From Thermoanaerobaculia bacterium (GTDB lineage Bacteria; Acidobacteriota; Thermoanaerobaculia; Multivoradales; JAHEKO01), in assembly GCA_945787525.1 (NCBI GenBank), contig CALZJC010000018.1:1-44635 (forward strand): 44,635 bases of DNA, in the 5' to 3' direction. Positions 41,036 to 44,635 of the stretch are shown here, piece by piece. Made by a program: the position numbers and the translations under genes. Numbering within the stretch: the stretch's first letter is position 1; every line of letters begins with the position of its first letter. The notes below the pieces were generated by a model that had not been told where the DNA came from, searched no databases, and saw only the letters and a program-made list of their open reading frames with translations.

Positions 41036-41680
41036 ATGCGAATGATCCGTGAGCTGGACGCCACCGAAGTGCGGGTGCTCGGGGCGCTGATGGAGAAAGA
41101 GCAGGCGACACCCGACTACTACCCGATGACGGTCAACTCGCTGATCGCCGCCTGCAACCAGAAGAGCAACCGCGAGCCGGTTAGCGAGCTGAGCGAGACC
41201 GAGGTAGTGGAGGCCCTCGAGCGGCTGCGCAAGGACGTGCTGGCCTGGCGCAGCGATGGCGCGCGTGTCGAGCGCTGGAGCCAGTCGATCAGCCGGCGGC
41301 TGGAGCTGGATGCGCCTTCGAAAGCGCTCCTCACCCTGCTCATGCTGCGCGGGCCGCAGACACCGGGTCAGCTGCGCAGCCGCAGCGGGCGTCTGCACGG
41401 CTTCTCCGAGCTGCGCGAGGTCGAGGACACGCTGCGCGACATGGCCTCGGGCGAGGCGCCACTGGCGGTCGAGCTCGAGCGCCGGCCGGGCACCAAAGAG
41501 AGCCGCTGGGCACATCGGCTCGGCGCCGAGCCGGCCCGAGACGTCACCTCCGTCGCCGCCATGACTCCGACCCCTCGACCGGCCCCGGGGCCCGGGTTGA
41601 GCGAGCGGCTGGAAGCGGTGGAGCGGCGGGTCGAAGAGCTGGCCCGCGAGCTGGCCCGTCTGCGCGAGGATCTGGGCTAG
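41036..41680 (+). CDS. YceH (DUF480) family protein
   Basis: 214 aa. The DUF480 opening RVLGALMEKEQATPDYYPMTVNSLIAACNQKSNREPV is very well conserved, followed by a second winged-helix-like repeat (KALLTLLMLRGPQTPGQLRSR, then EVEDTLRDMA). A coiled coil ends the protein (LEAVERRVEELARELARLREDL). Function unknown; structures of relatives show two winged helices. ATG 41036, no strong ribosome-binding site. Confidence 0.92.
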   Translation: MRMIRELDATEVRVLGALMEKEQATPDYYPMTVNSLIAACNQKSNREPVSELSETEVVEALERLRKDVLAWRSDGARVERWSQSISRRLELDAPSKALLTLLMLRGPQTPGQLRSRSGRLHGFSELREVEDTLRDMASGEAPLAVELERRPGTKESRWAHRLGAEPARDVTSVAAMTPTPRPAPGPGLSERLEAVERRVEELARELARLREDLG

Positions 41681-41705
41681 GCTGCCGGGATGCGTGTCTG
41701 TGCGG

Positions 41706-41735
41706 TTGATAAACAGGATCGAATTGGTCCAGAAT
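41706..41735 (+). promoter_or_regulatory. Promoter TTGATA-18-CAGAAT of the Crp/Fnr gene
   Basis: TTGATA (41706-41711), 18-nt spacer, CAGAAT (41730-41735), ending 7 nt before ATG 41743: the clearest -35/-10 pair with a leaderless start in the window. TTGAT is also half of an FNR box, but the matching ATCAA at 4-nt spacing is absent. Confidence 0.6.
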
Positions 41736-41742
41736 CCGCGTC

Positions 41743-42555
41743 ATGTGTCGCGCTTGCGTCGCCGATGAATCCGCCGCGCTGGTCTGTGCCGAGCGTCTGC
41801 CGGACTACCTGCGGCGGCAGCATCTTTTTGGCGATCTGAGCGCCGAGCAGCTCGACCAGGTCGTCGGCCGGCTGCGCACGGTGCGCCTGGCGGACGGGCA
41901 ATGGCTCTACCGCCAGGGCGATCGCGCCGAACGGTTCTTTGTCGTTCGCGAAGGGCAGATCGCCCTCTTCCGTCAGTCGAGCGAAGGCCGCGAGAGCATC
42001 ATCACGATCGTTGGCACCGACGAGGTCTTTGGTGACGAGTTGATCTTCCTGCCCGAGGCGTTCCACGACCTCAACGCCAGGTCGGTAGGCGACTCGACCC
42101 TGCTGAGTCTCGACCGCACCGGCTTCCGGTCCTTCTTGAAGGGCACGGCGGCGCTAGGCTTCAGGCTGCTGGGCACCCTTCACCGGCGGCAGAAGATGCT
42201 GCTCGACCACATCGAGCGGCTGACGCTTCAGGACGCCACCCAGCGGCTGATGGCCTATCTGCTGGACCGGGTGGGCAAGGGGCAGGGGCCGCAGCGGCTC
42301 GAGCTGTCGCTGCCCAAGAGCACGCTTGCCGCCCACCTCTCGATCCAGCCGGAGACGCTGTCGCGCATCCTGGCGCGGCTCAAGGAGTGCGACTACCTGC
42401 GCGAGGAGGACGATGCGCTGATCGTCAACTCCGAGCAGTTGCGTTCCGGGCTGAGCTGCACCGTATGCCACCTCCGGTGGGGTTGCCCCGGGCCGGAGAA
42501 GCTCCTCAGCCCGCTGACCGAGCCGGCGGCGATTGAGCTCGCCTCGTCCCTGTAG
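41743..42555 (+). CDS. Crp/Fnr-family regulator with N- and C-terminal cysteine motifs
   Basis: 270 aa. Residues about 28-150 form the cyclic-nucleotide-binding-like barrel (ADGQWLYRQGDRAERFFVVREGQIALFR, GTDEVFGDELIF). The C-terminal helix-turn-helix is LPKSTLAAHLSIQPETLSRILARLKE. C2, C5 and C15 lie at the N-terminus. The tail carries C239-x2-C242-x5-C248 (SCTVCHLRWGC), much like the C-terminal Fe-S ligand motif of Bacillus subtilis Fnr (x2, x4). It may sense oxygen, NO or redox state. The cAMP-binding Arg-Ser pair is not obvious. Leaderless start. Confidence 0.88.
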   Translation: MCRACVADESAALVCAERLPDYLRRQHLFGDLSAEQLDQVVGRLRTVRLADGQWLYRQGDRAERFFVVREGQIALFRQSSEGRESIITIVGTDEVFGDELIFLPEAFHDLNARSVGDSTLLSLDRTGFRSFLKGTAALGFRLLGTLHRRQKMLLDHIERLTLQDATQRLMAYLLDRVGKGQGPQRLELSLPKSTLAAHLSIQPETLSRILARLKECDYLREEDDALIVNSEQLRSGLSCTVCHLRWGCPGPEKLLSPLTEPAAIELASSL

Positions 42556-42570
42556 CCTCGGGTCTGGGGC

Positions 42571-42714
42571 TCAGGCCGCCTTGGCGAGAAAGCGCCGGAG
42601 CTTCTCGAGCTTCTTGCGCCGCTTCTTCTTGCTCAAGACCGCCAGGAGCGGACAGCGCCGGCAGGCTTCAGCCTTGCGCTCGAACTTTCGGCAGCAGGAG
42701 GACTTGAGCTTCAT
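42571..42714 (-). CDS. 47-aa Cys/Lys-rich protein coupled to the FecA-like receptor
   Basis: Begins MKLKSSCCRKFERKAEACRR; CPLL follows and the C-terminus is strongly basic (SKKKRRKKLEKLRRFLAKAA). Its ATG overlaps the TGA of the receptor gene (ATGA), so translation is coupled. The CC...C..CP motif recalls small 'CCxKYxKxGKxCKxCP' proteins found near iron genes in other bacteria (recalled, not verified), suggesting metal binding. Function unknown. It is convergent with the Crp/Fnr gene (16-bp gap). Confidence 0.65.
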   Translation of the reverse strand: MKLKSSCCRKFERKAEACRRCPLLAVLSKKKRRKKLEKLRRFLAKAA

Positions 42715-44635
42715 AGGCCGAAGTCGATGGTGAAGCCGAAGAGCGCCGCCCGCGGACGGCCCGGGCGCAAACCGGCGGGCCGCCGCGCCGCGACGTAGAC
42801 CTCGTCGGAGGCGTTGAGCACCTGTGCCCAGATCCGATGCCGATCCGACAGCTTGACCTCGGCCCGGACATCGACGAGGAAGCGCTTGTCGATCGACTCG
42901 GCGCGCGGGATCGGGCCGTTGCCGGCGTGGGTGCGCATGGTGTCGGCCCGGGAGGTGTCGAGGTGGACCGACCACCGGTCGCGCTCAACGCTGAGCCCGG
43001 CATAAAGCTGGTTTCGCGGCACGTACGGAAGCTCGTCGCCGCGCTCGACCCGTGGCGCCCAGTCGGCGAAGCTGGTCTCGAAGGACTTGCGGAACTCGGA
43101 TGCCGTGTAGGTGTAGCTCAGCCGCAAAGGCAGGCTGAGGCCCCGCGCCGCGCCGCGAGCGAGGTCGATCGACAGGCCGGCTTCCAGACCGGCCACCTGG
43201 ACCGCGCCGGCGTTGAACTGGTCGCCGGTTCCCTCGCCGCCGGTCGAAACGGAGTCGTTGCCGAGCAGGTTGTCGTAGTCGTTGAAGAAGCCGATGACCT
43301 CCGCCGCCGAACCGCCTGCCTGGTGGCGCCAGCCCAGTTCGTAGTTGAGACTTTCCTCGGCATTGACCTCCTCTTTGGAGCTCGGGCTGGGCGGTGAGAA
43401 GCCGCGGTGAACGCCGGCGATCAGAGTCGAGGCCGGTCCGAGACGGTAGCTGGCGCCGACGCCCGGGATCACCTCCGTCAGGTGGTTGCGGCGAATCTCC
43501 AGGTCGGCGCCGGTGCGGCTGGGATCGGAGCGCCCGAAATCCCGGCGGCTGAGATCGATCGACTCGACGCGAGCGCCCGGGGTGAAGGTCCAGCGCCCGG
43601 CCGTGAAGGTGTCCTGGACGAAGACGGCGAGAGCCTCGGCGGACGCAACGCGGTTGGCCTGGCTACCCGGCTCGCCACGGGAGGTGAGAGCTCGCCGCCC
43701 GTCGACCATCTGGAAGAGGTCCTCTTCCTGGAAGCGGTCCTCCTGATCCTCGTGATAGCGCACGCCGAGCTCGAACTGATGCGCCCTGGCCCCGTTCCCG
43801 AGCCTCCAGGCAGCGACGGCCTGGATACCCTGTGAGTCATAGTCGCGGCGGTTGTTTCTCACCGCGAGAGCTCCGGGGGCGCTGTCGGCCTCGCCGCGCA
43901 GGATGTCGAGCTGCCGGGAGTAGGCGGCAGGGTCGGCGAGCACGTTCGCGACGCCCATGCCGTCCACCTTCTCGAGCTTGAACCAGTTGCGAAAGAAGTC
44001 GTTGCGGTAGACCGTGGCAGTGATGTCGAATCCGTCCCGCGGCTCGATGAGATAGCGCAGCTGGATCTGCTCGTGGTCGGTCGAGATGTTGTCTCCGGCA
44101 GAGGATGAATAGCGCCGGTAGGGGGAGCGGTCGAAGTCTTCCTGGGTGAGGCCGAGATAGGTCTCGTCGCCGTCTTGCCGGGTCTTGCCGAGCTTGAGCT
44201 CGAGCGCCTGGTAGAGGTTCGCCTCGGGCCGGCTGTTGAAGCGCAGCTTGCCGAGATAGTCCGCGAGATCGAAGCCCGTGCCGCCGCCTCCGTCGAGTCG
44301 CTTGAAGCCGTCGGTCTCGAGCTGGTAGGTCTCGATCATCCAGCCGACGGTGTCGCTCGAGTCGCCCGCCCAGGCACGGCCCCGCAGGAGGCCTTCTTCG
44401 CCGGCCGCCAGGTTGATCTGTCCGCGCGCGGCTCCGGGGATCGACTTCGAGATGTAGTTGACCGCGCCACCGTTGGTGTAGGGACCCTGGCGGATCGCCC
44501 CCGAGCCCTTGCGCACCTCGAAGCCCTCCATACGGCCGGCGGTCGGCGAGTAGTAGGCCGACGGGGCGGAGTAGGGCGCCGGCGCGATCAGCACGCCGTC
44601 CTCGAGCAGGGTGATCTTCTGGCTGCGGTCGACCC
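42711..44635 (-). CDS. FecA-like TonB-dependent receptor, 5' part beyond window edge
   Basis: About 641 residues from the right edge; signal peptide, TonB box and the first part of the plug lie outside. The visible plug (LLEDGVLIAPAPYSAPSAYY, FEVRKGSGAIRQGPYTNGGAVNYISKSIP) matches the ferric-citrate/xenosiderophore receptor subgroup. The barrel ends in FGFTIDFGL with the usual C-terminal aromatic-hydrophobic strand. It probably imports a ferric chelate across the outer membrane. A 47-aa Cys/Lys protein follows with an ATGA overlap. Confidence 0.93.
   Translation of the reverse strand, partial: VDRSQKITLLEDGVLIAPAPYSAPSAYYSPTAGRMEGFEVRKGSGAIRQGPYTNGGAVNYISKSIPGAARGQINLAAGEEGLLRGRAWAGDSSDTVGWMIETYQLETDGFKRLDGGGGTGFDLADYLGKLRFNSRPEANLYQALELKLGKTRQDGDETYLGLTQEDFDRSPYRRYSSSAGDNISTDHEQIQLRYLIEPRDGFDITATVYRNDFFRNWFKLEKVDGMGVANVLADPAAYSRQLDILRGEADSAPGALAVRNNRRDYDSQGIQAVAAWRLGNGARAHQFELGVRYHEDQEDRFQEEDLFQMVDGRRALTSRGEPGSQANRVASAEALAVFVQDTFTAGRWTFTPGARVESIDLSRRDFGRSDPSRTGADLEIRRNHLTEVIPGVGASYRLGPASTLIAGVHRGFSPPSPSSKEEVNAEESLNYELGWRHQAGGSAAEVIGFFNDYDNLLGNDSVSTGGEGTGDQFNAGAVQVAGLEAGLSIDLARGAARGLSLPLRLSYTYTASEFRKSFETSFADWAPRVERGDELPYVPRNQLYAGLSVERDRWSVHLDTSRADTMRTHAGNGPIPRAESIDKRFLVDVRAEVKLSDRHRIWAQVLNASDEVYVAARRPAGLRPGRPRAALFGFTIDFGL

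Noticed and set aside
41706-41723. FNR-type box upstream of the Crp/Fnr gene
   Set aside because: TTGAT is present but the second half is ATCGA at 7-nt rather than ATCAA at 4-nt spacing. The bases are better explained as a -35 box.

Overview
The window is 44.6 kb of GC-rich (about two-thirds G+C by eye) bacterial chromosome. The gene mix fits a Gram-negative, probably heterotrophic member of the Acidobacteriota (Thermoanaerobaculia-like): TonB-dependent receptors, secreted M16, M1/M28 and S41 peptidases, DUF1566, DUF3224 and pentapeptide-repeat proteins, PIN-domain toxin-antitoxin pairs and a C-terminal sorting-signal protein. This placement is inferred from gene content, not from a marker gene. 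Several genes appear to be transcribed leaderless: a TANNNT-type -10 box ends 6-8 nt before the start codon and no ribosome-binding site is visible.

Region by region. 1-1503: the 5' part of a secreted M20 amidohydrolase (minus), a VapBC pair, and tRNA-Ser(UGA) with encoded CCA. 1504-8210: an accessory region directly 3' of the tRNA. It holds a CpXC/STAS/metallophosphoesterase/STAS-fusion cluster, a secreted HipA/Fam20-like kinase preceded by an in-frame mini-ORF, a lysine-rich histone-H1-like protein, a small CHKGK lipoprotein, and three copies of a repeat family with 20-bp terminal inverted repeats. 8466-8763: a cyclic-di-GMP-I (GEMM) riboswitch with an SD-sequestering hairpin, followed by a Cys-rich short reading frame that lies out of frame with the riboswitch-controlled ATG. 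8921-16909: small membrane proteins, two tandem paralogous ~700-800-aa membrane-anchored ectodomain proteins, a DUF3224 protein, a nitrilase and a small PH-like protein. 17190-27301: a sorting-signal surface protein, then a likely peptide-scavenging block (M16 peptidase, TonB receptor, M1-M28 double peptidase) and a DUF1566 protein whose stop codon comes from a repeat tip. 27450-32132: a pentapeptide-repeat protein, then a MoaD-like protein and the three subunits of a molybdenum hydroxylase in overlapping reading frames. 32250-37307: a Phd/PIN toxin-antitoxin pair (minus) sharing an operator with a divergent malonyl-CoA decarboxylase gene, an S41-like peptidase and an enolase-superfamily enzyme. 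37339-37520: an IS630-type MITE. 37552-44635: two PH-domain membrane proteins, a TANGO2/NRDE protein, separate coaC and coaB genes, a YceH protein, a Crp/Fnr regulator with a possible C-terminal Fe-S motif, and a minus-strand FecA-like receptor coupled to a 47-aa Cys/Lys-rich protein.

The strongest leads for something new are the riboswitch-controlled Cys-rich peptide locus, the TGA-tipped repeat family at gene ends, the toxin-antitoxin operator shared with malonyl-CoA decarboxylase, and the STAS/CpXC accessory cluster.
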